A DNA stretch of 64,000 nucleotides from CAVWGP01 sp963754645 (GTDB lineage Bacteria > Pseudomonadota > Alphaproteobacteria > Bin65), in assembly GCA_963754645.1 (NCBI GenBank), contig CAVWGP010000004.1:1-64000 (forward strand), read 5' to 3'. The notes under the pieces were generated by a model that saw only the letters and a list, made by a program, of their open reading frames with translations, was not told where the DNA came from and searched no databases. The position numbers were made by a program, and so were the translations under genes. Of this stretch, positions 16,086 through 24,580 are shown piece after piece; position 1 is the first letter of the stretch; each line of letters opens with the position of its first letter.

Positions 16086-18532
16086 GGCTTGCTCGCTTCA
16101 GGCGCTTCGGCGTGGTCGCCGCCCGCGGCCGGCGGTCCCAGCTTGCGCGCGACGGCGGCGAATTCCCGCAGCCGCTCGGCAACGCGCTCGTCGATCGCTT
16201 CGGCTTCGCGGCCGGTCAAGAGCGCGATCCCTTCGTCGATGGTTCGAATCGGGAAAATCTTGAAGCGTCCATCGGCGATCGCCGCGACAACGTCGCCGCG
16301 CAATACGAGATTGACAACGTTGGCGGCCGGAATCAGAACGCCTTGATCTCCTGTCAGGCCGCGGGCACGGCAGATATCGAAGAAGCCTTCGATCTTCTCG
16401 TTAGCGCCGCCGATCGCCTGCACCTGGCCGAACTGATTGACCGAGCCGGTCACGGCAAAGCCTTGCCTGATCGGGATGCCGGCGAGGGCGGACAGCAGCG
16501 CGTAAAGCTCGGCGGACGAGGCGCTGTCGCCATCGACGCCGCCATAGGATTGTTCGAACACGAGCGACGCCGAAAGCGCGAGCGGTCCATCGGCGGCATA
16601 TTTCGCGCCGAGATAGCCGGACAGGATATAGACGCCTTTGGAGTGCAGGGGCCCGCCGAGCTCGACGCGCCGTTCGATGTCGATGACTTCGCCGCGGCCG
16701 ACGCGCACGCGCGCCGTGATGCGCGACGGCTTGCCAAATGCGAAATTCCCCAGCTGCAGAACCGACAGGCCGTTGACCTGGCCCACGGCTTCGCCGGCCG
16801 TGTCGATCATGACCCAGCCGCGCTCGATCTGCTCATGAACGCGTTCGCGCATGTGATCGGCGCGGCCGATGCGCGTGTCGATCGACTTCTGCACTTCGAC
16901 TGACGTGACGACCTTGCGCTCAACCTCGCCTGCCCAGTAATCCGCTTCGCGAAGTAGATCGAGAACGTAGGCGAAGCGGGCCGAAAGCCGCTCGCGATCC
17001 TCGACCATGCGGGCGCTGTGCTCGATGACGCGCGCGACCGCGCCGGCGTCGAAGGCGCGCAGCTTTTCGCGCCGGCACAAGGTCGCGATCAGGCGCGAAT
17101 AGTGCGGCAGCATCTCGGCCGAGGGCGCCAGTCGGTCGCTGAGTTCGGCCTGCACCTTGAACAATTCGGGAAATTCCGGATCGTAGGCGCTGAGCATGTA
17201 GTAAAGCATCGAATCGCCGACCAGGACGATCTTGGCGTCGAGCGGAATCGGCTCCGGCTCGAGCGTGACGACGCTCGAATAGCCAAGCCGCTGGGCGACC
17301 AACTCGATGCGGATCTGTTGGCTCAACAGCGTGCGTTTGAGCTCTTCATAGGCCAGAGGCTGCATCAGCAGCTTGCGCAGGTCGAGGACGAGGTAGCCGC
17401 CATTCGCCTTGTGCAAGGCGCCTGGTTTGATGAGCGTGAAATCGGTCGTTAGCTGGCCGAGTTGCGCCGCGTATTCCACCCGGCCGACGAGGCTCATGAA
17501 CGTCGGGGCATCGTCGAAAACGACCGGCGCGCCGCCGCCGTCGCCATTGTGGACGATGACGTTGACCTGGTAGCGGCGAAACGGATTCGCATCCTCGCCG
17601 CCGACAAGTTCGTTGGGATTGTGGACCAGGGAATGAATCGCCGGCGCCTGGCCGGTTGTGCCGCCCGTGCCCGAGGCCGCGGCTTTGAGAAAATCGAACA
17701 CGTTGCGGATGACGTCGTCGCGCACGCATTGCAAATACGCCAATACGCCGGGAAAACCGGCGAACGCTTCGCGCAGCGGCGCGATCCGATGATCGACGAC
17801 GCGCTCGGCGGCGCTGCGATTGAGCGCGCGCAGGCGCTCGAGGCTGTCCTTCTGCCAGGCTTGGATTTGCCGGAACAATGCTTCGAGTTGCGGCTCCATG
17901 TCCGCGATGTTCTTGCCGATAGCCTCGCGCTCGGACTGCGGCAAGGCGTTGAAAGCGTCGGGCGCAATGATTTGCCCGAGCCGCATTGGCACGAAGACGA
18001 AGCCGGCCGGCGATTGGCCGAGCGCCAGGTTCTTGTGTTGTGCCACCTCGCGCAATTCCTTGAAAGCGCGATCCTGGCGCTCTTTCAGCTCGTTTTCGAT
18101 GAGGTTGCGGCGCGAGTGGTATTCTTCGTTCTCGAAGGCGGCGGGAATCGCGACCCGCAGATCTTCGACAAGCCGCGCCATCGTCTCGCGGAACGGCAGC
18201 GCGCGGCCGGCGGGCAGCTTAAGGGCCTTCGGCTTGTATGGTTCGTCGAAATTGTGGATGTAGCACGAATCGTCGGGCCGCGGCTGCGAGGCCGCCGCGC
18301 GGCGGAGGAATTCGCCGATCAATGTGTATCGGCCCGAACCCGGCGGCCCGAGCACAACGATATTGTAGCCCTTGTGGCGGATATCGATGCCGAACTTGAC
18401 CGCGCCGACGGCGCGCGGCTGGCCGACGATCTCTGCAACATCGGGCAAGTCGTCGGTGGTGCGGAACCCGAGCGACGCGGGATCGCAAACGAAGCGAACC
18501 TGCTCGGCGCTCAGCGGTCGTGGCAGTGCCAT
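16082..18532 (-). CDS. Lon-like ATP-dependent serine protease (AAA_32/LonB-C type)
   Basis: 816-aa protease related to Lon but with the AAA_32-type ATPase region. Near the N-terminus a P-loop-like LGPPGSGRYTLIGEF is present, with Arg where the Walker A Lys is normal. The C-terminal proteolytic domain has the Ser-Lys dyad: Ser670 in DGDSASSAELYALL and Lys713 in GGANEKIEGFF. The middle carries the long helical insertion of this subfamily. Such proteins degrade damaged or regulatory proteins in the cytoplasm. The zincin gene ends 3 nt upstream and the MaoC-like gene overlaps by four bases downstream, so they form one transcript. Confidence 0.88.
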   Translation of the reverse strand: MALPRPLSAEQVRFVCDPASLGFRTTDDLPDVAEIVGQPRAVGAVKFGIDIRHKGYNIVVLGPPGSGRYTLIGEFLRRAAASQPRPDDSCYIHNFDEPYKPKALKLPAGRALPFRETMARLVEDLRVAIPAAFENEEYHSRRNLIENELKERQDRAFKELREVAQHKNLALGQSPAGFVFVPMRLGQIIAPDAFNALPQSEREAIGKNIADMEPQLEALFRQIQAWQKDSLERLRALNRSAAERVVDHRIAPLREAFAGFPGVLAYLQCVRDDVIRNVFDFLKAAASGTGGTTGQAPAIHSLVHNPNELVGGEDANPFRRYQVNVIVHNGDGGGAPVVFDDAPTFMSLVGRVEYAAQLGQLTTDFTLIKPGALHKANGGYLVLDLRKLLMQPLAYEELKRTLLSQQIRIELVAQRLGYSSVVTLEPEPIPLDAKIVLVGDSMLYYMLSAYDPEFPELFKVQAELSDRLAPSAEMLPHYSRLIATLCRREKLRAFDAGAVARVIEHSARMVEDRERLSARFAYVLDLLREADYWAGEVERKVVTSVEVQKSIDTRIGRADHMRERVHEQIERGWVMIDTAGEAVGQVNGLSVLQLGNFAFGKPSRITARVRVGRGEVIDIERRVELGGPLHSKGVYILSGYLGAKYAADGPLALSASLVFEQSYGGVDGDSASSAELYALLSALAGIPIRQGFAVTGSVNQFGQVQAIGGANEKIEGFFDICRARGLTGDQGVLIPAANVVNLVLRGDVVAAIADGRFKIFPIRTIDEGIALLTGREAEAIDERVAERLREFAAVARKLGPPAAGGDHAEAPEASKP

Positions 18533-18534
18533 AT

Positions 18535-18984
18535 TCAGCCGGCCCGGTCTTCGCGCTCGGCTTGCGCTTCGAGTTCGTCCATTTCGGCGTCGCTCAGTCC
18601 AAAATGATGGCCGATTTCGTAAATCATCGTATTGCGGATGATCGACCGCAGGTCGAAACCCGAATCCTCATGATAAGCCAGGATCGGCTGGCGATATAGG
18701 AATATCATATCGATAGTGGGCGCCGGATCGGCGACGCTCTTTTCGCCGATGGCAATGCCTTGATAGAGGCCGAGTAGGTCGTAGGGCGAGGTAAATCCCA
18801 TTTCCTCCAGCACCTCGGCTTCGGGCCATTCGGCAACGCGGACGACGACGCCTTCGGTCCAACGCCGCAATTCCGCCGGAATCAAATCGTAACACTCAAG
18901 CGCGATCCGGTGCATGTCCTCAATCGCCGGACCGTCGAACTCAAGCTCCCAATCGGGGTCGCTGGGGGGTGAAGCGGTGGACAT
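18535..18984 (-). CDS. Zincin-like metallopeptidase (Zincin_1) with altered HExxH
   Basis: 149-aa protein of the Zincin_1 family (minimal metalloprotease fold). The overall pattern, including YDLLGLYQGIAIGE, 'IFLYRQPIL' and the C-terminal helix ending 'GLSDAEMDELE', is clear. The zinc-binding motif normally read as HEIGHHFG is here YEIGHHFG: Tyr122 (codon TAC) replaces the first metal-binding His, while Glu123 and His126 remain. This may weaken or remove zinc binding. It precedes the Lon-like protease gene by two bases and may partner it. Function of the family is not established. Confidence 0.8.
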   Translation of the reverse strand: MSTASPPSDPDWELEFDGPAIEDMHRIALECYDLIPAELRRWTEGVVVRVAEWPEAEVLEEMGFTSPYDLLGLYQGIAIGEKSVADPAPTIDMIFLYRQPILAYHEDSGFDLRSIIRNTMIYEIGHHFGLSDAEMDELEAQAEREDRAG

Positions 18985-19137
18985 GACCGGACCTTAACGC
19001 GGCACTGTGCTATCGCCAATACGAAGTCTTGGCGCTAAGGTTTCGAAACGGAAGAACGATCGCAAGCAACGACCGCCCAAGGCGGCGTCATAGGAACCGG
19101 GCGGGTACGCCCGGGGGCCTTCCAGGGAGGAAGTTCA

Positions 19138-19437
19138 ATGCCGGCGCGTTTGGCGCGATTGGAGGGCGAAGCACGGCACAAGGCCGTTGCCAGGCTCAGC
19201 GGCTGGCGCAACGTCGAGGCGCGCGACGCCATCGCCAAGGATTTCCAATTCGAGGACTTCAACGAAGCGTTCGCCTTCATGACCCGCATTGCGCTAAAGG
19301 CCGAGCGGATGGATCACCATCCCGAATGGAGCAATGTCTACAATCGGGTTTCGGTCGTCCTTGCTACTCATGATTGCGGCGGCGTGAGCGCGCGCGATGT
19401 CGAACTGGCGGAGTTCATCGACCATGTCGCGGCATAA
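19138..19437 (+). CDS. phhB: Pterin-4a-carbinolamine dehydratase
   Basis: 99-aa enzyme that dehydrates 4a-hydroxytetrahydropterin, the recycling step after aromatic amino-acid hydroxylases, and can act as a transcription cofactor (DCoH). The active-site signature KAERMDHHPEWSNVYNRV carries the two catalytic His and the Trp, followed by VVLATHDCGGVSARD. A strong GGGAGGAAG site is 5-10 nt before the ATG. No phenylalanine hydroxylase gene is in the window. The following small gene overlaps its stop codon. Confidence 0.92.
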   Translation: MPARLARLEGEARHKAVARLSGWRNVEARDAIAKDFQFEDFNEAFAFMTRIALKAERMDHHPEWSNVYNRVSVVLATHDCGGVSARDVELAEFIDHVAA

Positions 19438-19906
19438 GTCCCGAAACATGGCGGCGGCTCGACGCTTTGCCCTCGCGTTCGCCCTGACCGCCATTGCCGG
19501 TGCCGCGGCCTATTCGCAGCAGGCCGGGCTCGATTTGTTCGCCACGGGATCGGCGTCCGATCAGCGCCTGAAGGCAACGGCGCGGCCGTCGGCGGCGCCG
19601 CTATCGCTGCGGGCGCCGCAGCTCGAAGACGCCCTGCTTGAAAGTCTGCCGCCGGCACGCCTGGTCGAGCGGGCGCGCGGCGGCGACCCGGCGGCGCATT
19701 ATCTGCTCGGCCTGATCTACCTTGCCGGCGAGCGGGCGCCGCGCGACCTGGTCGAGGCCTTTGCCCATATTCGGATCGCGGCCGAAGCCGGGCATCCGCG
19801 ATCGGTGCCGCTGCTGTTCAGCCTGGGCGCGCGCCTGACCGCGACGGAGCATGTCCGCGCCGGCGACCGGGCCGCCGTGCTTCGCCAACAGACCCGCCAG
19901 GACTGA
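19424..19906 (+). CDS. Exported Sel1-repeat (TPR-like) protein
   Basis: About 160-aa protein with an N-terminal hydrophobic signal (RRFALAFALTAIAGAAAYS) and one visible Sel1-like repeat at HYLLGLIYLAGERAPRDL followed by 'VEAFAHIRIAAEAGH', the helical pair typical of SLR/TPR proteins. Sel1 proteins usually scaffold complexes in the envelope. The start is uncertain: ATG 19424 overlaps the pterin dehydratase stop and has GGAG 10 nt upstream, whereas ATG 19448 begins right before the signal sequence but lacks a ribosome binding site. No precise function can be given. Confidence 0.7.
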   Translation: MSRHKSRNMAAARRFALAFALTAIAGAAAYSQQAGLDLFATGSASDQRLKATARPSAAPLSLRAPQLEDALLESLPPARLVERARGGDPAAHYLLGLIYLAGERAPRDLVEAFAHIRIAAEAGHPRSVPLLFSLGARLTATEHVRAGDRAAVLRQQTRQD

Positions 19907-19957
19907 GCCGCACCGCCATTCCTTGTCTCCCGCCTATCGGCAGTCTATCTCTCAGCG

Positions 19958-21100
19958 ATGGATACTGTCCTCGATAGCGCCGCGCCGGCGGCAACTTCGT
20001 CTGCCATGGATGCGCGGCCAAGCCTTGTCGGCTTGACGCGCGACGAGCTGGCCGCGGTGGTGCGCGAGCTTGGCGAGCCGGCGTTTCGCGTCAAGCAAAT
20101 CTGGCACTGGATCTACAATCGCGGCGTCACCGATTTCGCCGCCATGACCAGCATCGCCAAGGGCTTGCGCCAACGTCTCGCCGAGCGCTTTACGCTCGAT
20201 CGGCCGCGGGCGGTGCAATCGCTCGTGTCGGTGGATGGCACGCGCAAATGGCTGCTGCGCTTTGCCGACAGCCGCGAGGCGGAGTGCGTATTGATTCCAG
20301 AAGACGATCGCGGCGCCGTCTGCATTTCGTCCCAGGTCGGCTGCGCGCTAACTTGCAAATTCTGTCACACCGGCACACAACGCCTCGTGCGCAACCTCAC
20401 CCATGCCGAAATCGTCGGCCAGCTCATGGTGGCGCGCGACACTGTCGGCGAATGGCCGACGCCGGTCGAAGACCGCGCGATCACCAATATCGTCATGATG
20501 GGCATGGGCGAACCCTTGTACAATTACGAAGAGGTCGCGACGGCGTTGCGCGTCGTGATGGACGGCGAGGGCATCGCCATTTCGCGGCGCAGGATCACGC
20601 TCTCGACGGCCGGAGTCGTGCCGATGATGAAGCGCTGCGGCGAGGAACTCGGCGTCAACCTCGCGGTTTCGCTGCACGCGGTCAGCGACGAGCTGCGCGA
20701 CGAGATCGTGCCGATCAACAAGAAACACCCGATCGCCGAATTGCTCGCCGTTTGCCGCGACTATCCCGGCGTCAACAACGCGCGGCGCATCACTTTCGAA
20801 TACGTGATGCTCAACGGCATCAATGACAGCGCCGGCGAGGCGCGCGAACTGGTCCGGCTGCTGAAAGGCATTCCGGCCAAAGTAAACCTGATTCCGTTCA
20901 ATCCCTGGCCGGGCGCGCCCTACGAATGCTCGTCGGCCGACGCCATTCAGCGCTTCGCCAACATCGTGCATGAGGGCGGCTTGGTCGGCACCGTCCGCAC
21001 GCCGCGTGGCCGCGACATCTTCGCCGCCTGCGGCCAGCTCAAAAGCGCCAGCGAGCGGGTGCGGCGCACCAAAGTGCCTGCGGCGGCCCCAACCGAATAG
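19958..21100 (+). CDS. rlmN: 23S rRNA (adenine(2503)-C(2))-methyltransferase RlmN
   Basis: 380-aa radical SAM enzyme that methylates C2 of A2503 in 23S rRNA and A37 in some tRNAs. The radical SAM cluster motif CALTCKFCHTGTQ (CxxxCxxC) is present, with VGQLMVARD, NIVMMGMGEPLYNYE (GGE-like SAM site) and RRITLSTAGVVP following in family order. The second catalytic Cys is in DIFAACGQL near the C-terminus. Length is normal. It is a single gene between the Sel1 gene and an aldolase gene. Confidence 0.95.
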   Translation: MDTVLDSAAPAATSSAMDARPSLVGLTRDELAAVVRELGEPAFRVKQIWHWIYNRGVTDFAAMTSIAKGLRQRLAERFTLDRPRAVQSLVSVDGTRKWLLRFADSREAECVLIPEDDRGAVCISSQVGCALTCKFCHTGTQRLVRNLTHAEIVGQLMVARDTVGEWPTPVEDRAITNIVMMGMGEPLYNYEEVATALRVVMDGEGIAISRRRITLSTAGVVPMMKRCGEELGVNLAVSLHAVSDELRDEIVPINKKHPIAELLAVCRDYPGVNNARRITFEYVMLNGINDSAGEARELVRLLKGIPAKVNLIPFNPWPGAPYECSSADAIQRFANIVHEGGLVGTVRTPRGRDIFAACGQLKSASERVRRTKVPAAAPTE

Positions 21101-21171
21101 CCGGCGGCATCGCGATTGACCAAACGGCGGCCAGGATTAAAACTGGCGCGGCCGAAAATGGAAATAGAGTC

Positions 21172-21903
21172 ATGACCAGCGACATTCTCCGCCAAGCCCG
21201 TGTCGACCTTGCCGCGTCCCTGCGTTGGGCGGAGCGGCAGGGGTTCAGCGAGGGCATCTGCAATCATTTCAGCTTCATGGTGCCGGGGCACAACGATCGA
21301 TTCCTGATCAATCCGCAGGGCTGGCATTGGCGCGAAATAACCGCAAGCTCGCTTCTATTGGTCGATAAGGACGGTAAGCTGCTCGAAGGCGGCTCGCCGC
21401 CCGAGCCGACCGCCTTCTTCATCCATTGGCGACTGCACCGCGCCGCGCCGCATGCGCGCTGCGTGCTGCACACGCACATGCCATGGGCGACGGCGCTGTG
21501 CATGCTCGACCAGCCCGAATTGCTGCCGATCAGCCAGACCTCGCTCATGTTCCACGATCAGGTCGCCTACGATCCGGACTATCGCGGCTTGGCGCTCGAC
21601 GAGGCCGAAGGCGACCGCATGGCGTCGAAGCTCGGCAACAAGCAGGTGCTGATGCTTGCCAATCACGGCGTCATCGTCACCGGCAGCACCGTGCACGAAG
21701 CCTATGACCGACTCTACTACTTGGAACGAGCCTGCATGCACCAAGTCATGGCGCTGAGCACGGGCAAGAAACTAAAGCACATTCCGCCCGAAATATGCCG
21801 CCTGACGCTGCAGCAAATGAACAAGGGCGCGCTGCAGACCGACCACCATTTCGAGGCGCTGAAGCGCGTCCTCGACAAGGAAGCGCCGGATTACCGGCAC
21901 TAA
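21172..21903 (+). CDS. Class II aldolase/adducin family protein
   Basis: 243-aa member of the class II aldolase/adducin family, zinc enzymes that cleave or epimerise sugar phosphates or similar compounds. The metal-binding His pair occurs in VLHTHMPWATALCML and a third His in LMLANHGVIVTG; the N-terminal GFSEGICNHFSFMVPG and INPQGWHWREI are family landmarks. The domain stands alone, without a fused dehydrogenase. Neighbours (rlmN and a convergent crotonase) give no pathway clue, so the substrate is unknown. Confidence 0.87.
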   Translation: MTSDILRQARVDLAASLRWAERQGFSEGICNHFSFMVPGHNDRFLINPQGWHWREITASSLLLVDKDGKLLEGGSPPEPTAFFIHWRLHRAAPHARCVLHTHMPWATALCMLDQPELLPISQTSLMFHDQVAYDPDYRGLALDEAEGDRMASKLGNKQVLMLANHGVIVTGSTVHEAYDRLYYLERACMHQVMALSTGKKLKHIPPEICRLTLQQMNKGALQTDHHFEALKRVLDKEAPDYRH

Positions 21904-21997
21904 CGGCCGCAAGCAAGCGGCTCAATCGCCGCTCGCCCCGCATCGATCGGGATTGCGACGCTTTTTTCCCGATCCGGACGGACGCGACCGGCAATAC

Positions 21998-22795
21998 CTA
22001 CTTCCCCTTATACCCCGGCTTCCGCTTGTCGATAAACGCGCTGAGCGCTTCCATGTGATCTTCGGTGCTGTGCGCCAGGGCTTGGTTGGCGGCGGCGAGG
22101 TCGAGGAAGTTGGCGAGGTCCATGGCTTCGCCGGCGCGCAGCAGGCGCTTGGCTTGACGCACGGCGCGCGGCGGTTTCGCGGCGATGCCGGCGGCGAGGG
22201 CGCGGGCTTCGCTCATCAGCGCCTCGGGCGGCACGACCTTGAGGACGAGGCCGCGCGCCAGTGCCTCGGCGGCGCCGATCAGGCGGCCGGTGAAGGTCAT
22301 TTCCGCCGCCGCCTGATAGCCGATGCGGCGCGGCAGGAACCACGAGCCGGCGTCGCCGGCGATGATGCCGAGATTGATGAACACCTCGCCGAACTGCGCC
22401 GTGGTCGAGGCGAGGCGCAAGTCGCACATGAAGGCAAGATCGCAGCCGGCGCCCATGGCCGGGCCGTTGACCGCGGCGATGGTGGGGATGTCGAGATTGT
22501 ACAGCGCCTTGGGAATGCGCTGCACGCCGCGCCGGTAGCCGTCGTTCACGTCGATCGGCGCACCGGCGAAAATGCTGCTCTTGTCGCGCATCGCCTTCAC
22601 GTCGCCGCCCGAGGAGAAGGCCGTGCCGGCGCCGGTGAGAATGAGGACCGAAATCGCCGGATCGGCCTCGGCATCGGCGAGGGCGGCGAGGAGGGCGTCG
22701 ATCGTCGCGACCTCGGTGATTGGATTGCGCTTGTCGGGCTCGTTCAAGGTAACGGTGCAGACGCGGTCGGCTTTATCGACGAGAATTTTGGACAT
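21998..22795 (-). CDS. Enoyl-CoA hydratase/isomerase (crotonase family)
   Basis: 265-aa crotonase-fold protein acting on acyl-CoA. The oxyanion-hole segments are ILTGAGTAFSSGGDVKAM and AVNGPAMGAGCDLAFMCD, where the backbone NH groups stabilise the thioester. The region 'QFGEVFINLGIIAGDAGS' carries a Glu where one catalytic Glu of hydratases lies, and Asp in the position of the second, so hydratase or isomerase activity is plausible. The C-terminal FIDKRKPGYKGK is common in these proteins. It lies next to a palindromic repeat at its 5' side. Confidence 0.88.
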   Translation of the reverse strand: MSKILVDKADRVCTVTLNEPDKRNPITEVATIDALLAALADAEADPAISVLILTGAGTAFSSGGDVKAMRDKSSIFAGAPIDVNDGYRRGVQRIPKALYNLDIPTIAAVNGPAMGAGCDLAFMCDLRLASTTAQFGEVFINLGIIAGDAGSWFLPRRIGYQAAAEMTFTGRLIGAAEALARGLVLKVVPPEALMSEARALAAGIAAKPPRAVRQAKRLLRAGEAMDLANFLDLAAANQALAHSTEDHMEALSAFIDKRKPGYKGK

Positions 22796-22803
22796 AGGGA
22801 TTT

Positions 22804-22902
22804 CACCACGGAGGCACGGAGGTTTGGAGACCCAGGAATATAAGCGCGCGCGCGGCGCGCCAAACCATAAAATTTGCTCCGTGCCTCCGTGTCTCCGTAG
22901 TT
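22804..22902. repeat. Interspersed palindromic element, copy 1
   Basis: About 99 bp bounded by complementary ends: CACGGAGGCACGGAG on the left and CTCCGTGCCTCCGTGTCTCC on the right, with a GC-rich alternating loop (GCGCGCGCGGCGCGC). Two related copies lie at 23281 and 34643. It sits in the gap between the divergent crotonase and DUF952 genes. Such transcribed hairpins resemble REP/MITE-type non-autonomous repeats. Confidence 0.8.
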
Positions 22903-22935
22903 TTCTTCGCTTCCGCCCTCGGCTAGGTTCGCGGT

Positions 22936-23277
22936 ATGACCCTCATCTATCACATGTGCCGGCGCGACGAGTGGGCGCGGGCGGCGGCCGGCGCCTATCG
23001 CGGTAGCTCGCAGGATATCGCCGACGGATTTATCCATTTTTCGACCGCCGCGCAGATCGTGGAGTCGGCGGCCAAGCACCGCGCCGGGCAGGCGGACCTC
23101 GTTCTCGTCGCCGTCGATGCCGCGCGCTGCGGCGCGGCGCTCAAATGGGAGTCGTCCCGCGGCGGCGCGCTGTTCCCGCACCTCCACGGCCCGATCCCGC
23201 GCGACGCCGTGGTTGGCGTGCGCGATCTCCCGCTCGGCGCCGACGGCCGGCACGTGTTTCCGCGGCTGGAAAGTTGA
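22936..23277 (+). CDS. DUF952 domain protein
   Basis: 113-aa protein of the DUF952 family, whose biochemical function is unknown. Characteristic stretches are IYHMCRRDEWARA at the N-terminus, DGFIHFSTAAQIVESAAKH, and 'LFPHLHGPIPRDAVVGV' near the end; the conserved FIHFS and FPHLHGP motifs are clear. It lies between two copies of the palindromic repeat family. No operon partner is apparent. Confidence 0.85.
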   Translation: MTLIYHMCRRDEWARAAAGAYRGSSQDIADGFIHFSTAAQIVESAAKHRAGQADLVLVAVDAARCGAALKWESSRGGALFPHLHGPIPRDAVVGVRDLPLGADGRHVFPRLES

Positions 23278-23280
23278 AGG

Positions 23281-23374
23281 AACTACAGAGACACAGAGGC
23301 ACGGAGAAGGGAGAAGATGCGCCTTCGGCGCGAAATACTTTACTATGCGCCTCTGTGGCTCAAACTTTTCTTCC
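23281..23374. repeat. Interspersed palindromic element, copy 2 (degenerate)
   Basis: Left arm ACTACAGAGACACAGAGGCA, right arm GCCTCTGTGGCTC, around an inner hairpin GCGCCTTCGGCGCG. It begins a few bases after the DUF952 stop codon and ends about 25 nt before pyrD. The arms match copies 1 and 3 with substitutions, so this is the most worn copy. Confidence 0.7.
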
Positions 23375-23399
23375 GGCAATAAACTAGTGCGGATGCCTG

Positions 23400-24512
23400 A
23401 TGCTCTACCGCCTTCTCCGCCCGTTGATCTTCGCGCTCGACGCGGAAACCGCGCATCGCTGGACCGTGCGGACGTTGCGCGCCGCCGGCTCGACCGAGGC
23501 CGCGCCGGACGACCCGATTCTGTCGCAAGAAATTTGGGGCCGGCGCTTTGCCAATCCGGTGGGCCTGGCGGCGGGCTTCGACAAAGAGGCCGAGGTCGTC
23601 GCATCCGCGCTTGGCCTGGGCTTCGGCTTCGTCGAGGCGGGCGGCGTGACGCCGCGCCCGCAGCCGGGCAATCCGCGCCCGCGCCTGTTCCGCCTCGCCG
23701 AGGACCGCGCCGTCATCAACCGCATGGGCTTCAACAGCGGCGGACTCGCGGCCTTCGCCGAGCGATTGGGCGAATTCCGGCGCCGCCATCCGGCGCCCGC
23801 GGGCCTTGTCGGGGTCAATCTCGGCAAGAACAAGAACACGCCCGGCGAGCGCGCCGCCGAGGACTATGCCGCCGGTGCCGCGTGTCTCGCGCCGCTTGTC
23901 GATTTTCTCGTCGTCAACGTCTCCTCGCCAAATACGCCCGGCTTGCGCGCGCTCCAGGATCCGGTAGAACTGGTGAAAATCATCCGCGCGGTGCGGGCGG
24001 CCATGGCGGAGGCGACGCGGGCATCGGTCGGGGCGGGTCCGAGACCCGCCCCTACGGAATTGCATCGATCGGTGCCCTTGCTCTTGAAACTGGCGCCCGA
24101 CCTTGCCGCCGAGGACAGGGCCGAGGTCGCGGCGCTCGCGCTCGCCGAAGGCGTCGACGGACTCGTTATCGCGAACACGACGATCCAGCGTCCGGCTTCG
24201 CTCGCGAGCCGGCACAAATCCGAGGCTGGCGGCCTTTCGGGCGCGCCGCTCAAGGTCTTGGCGCTCGACGCGCTGCGGGACTTCCGCCGCCTCACCGAGG
24301 GGCAAATCCCGCTGATTGGCGTGGGCGGTATCGCTTCGGGCGAGGACGCCTATCGCCGCATCCGCGCCGGCGCCTGCCTGATCCAGCTCTACACGGCGCT
24401 CGTCTACGAAGGCCCCGGTCTCGTGGCGCGCATCAAGCGCGATCTCGCCGTCCGGTTGCGCAGCGACGGCTTCGCCAACGTCGCCGCGGCGGTCGGGGCC
24501 GAGGATCGTTAG
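23400..24512 (+). CDS. pyrD: Dihydroorotate dehydrogenase (quinone), class 2
   Basis: Membrane-associated flavoenzyme that oxidises dihydroorotate to orotate with quinone as acceptor (pyrimidine synthesis). Landmarks: LIFALDAETAHRWTVRTL (N-terminal membrane helix region), RFANPVGLAAGFDKEAEV, VEAGGVTPRPQPGNPRPRLF, INRMGFNSGG, VNVSSPNTPGLR (with the class 2 catalytic Ser), and IPLIGVGGIASGEDAY. At 370 aa it is about 15 residues long because a palindromic element adds SVGAGPRPAPTEL between AEATRA and the conserved LLLKLAPDL. The last 223 bp before the divergent end are duplicated 943 bp downstream (see there). Confidence 0.92.
   Translation: MLYRLLRPLIFALDAETAHRWTVRTLRAAGSTEAAPDDPILSQEIWGRRFANPVGLAAGFDKEAEVVASALGLGFGFVEAGGVTPRPQPGNPRPRLFRLAEDRAVINRMGFNSGGLAAFAERLGEFRRRHPAPAGLVGVNLGKNKNTPGERAAEDYAAGAACLAPLVDFLVVNVSSPNTPGLRALQDPVELVKIIRAVRAAMAEATRASVGAGPRPAPTELHRSVPLLLKLAPDLAAEDRAEVAALALAEGVDGLVIANTTIQRPASLASRHKSEAGGLSGAPLKVLALDALRDFRRLTEGQIPLIGVGGIASGEDAYRRIRAGACLIQLYTALVYEGPGLVARIKRDLAVRLRSDGFANVAAAVGAEDR
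24030..24052. repeat. Short palindromic element inside pyrD, copy 1
   Basis: Perfect 10-bp inverted repeat GGGGCGGGTC / GACCCGCCCC around a three-base loop. It lies in frame in the pyrD coding sequence and encodes part of an extra peptide not expected in PyrD. A second copy with the same arms is at 29773 between genes, and the immediate flanks (GTC before, T after) also agree. Confidence 0.85.
24228..24450 (+). repeat. 223-bp direct repeat, copy A (inside pyrD)
   Basis: This segment of pyrD recurs at 25171-25393 with five mismatches and no gaps (constant offset 943). Downstream of both copies the sequence diverges, although each still encodes a PyrD-like C-terminus. The repeats bracket the cytochrome gene. 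Confidence 0.92.
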
Positions 24513-24580
24513 CGGCGGGCGGGGTGGCCAAGAATTGCCACGGCGCCGCGGCAAGCTTATGTCAATCCTTCGCCAACCGG

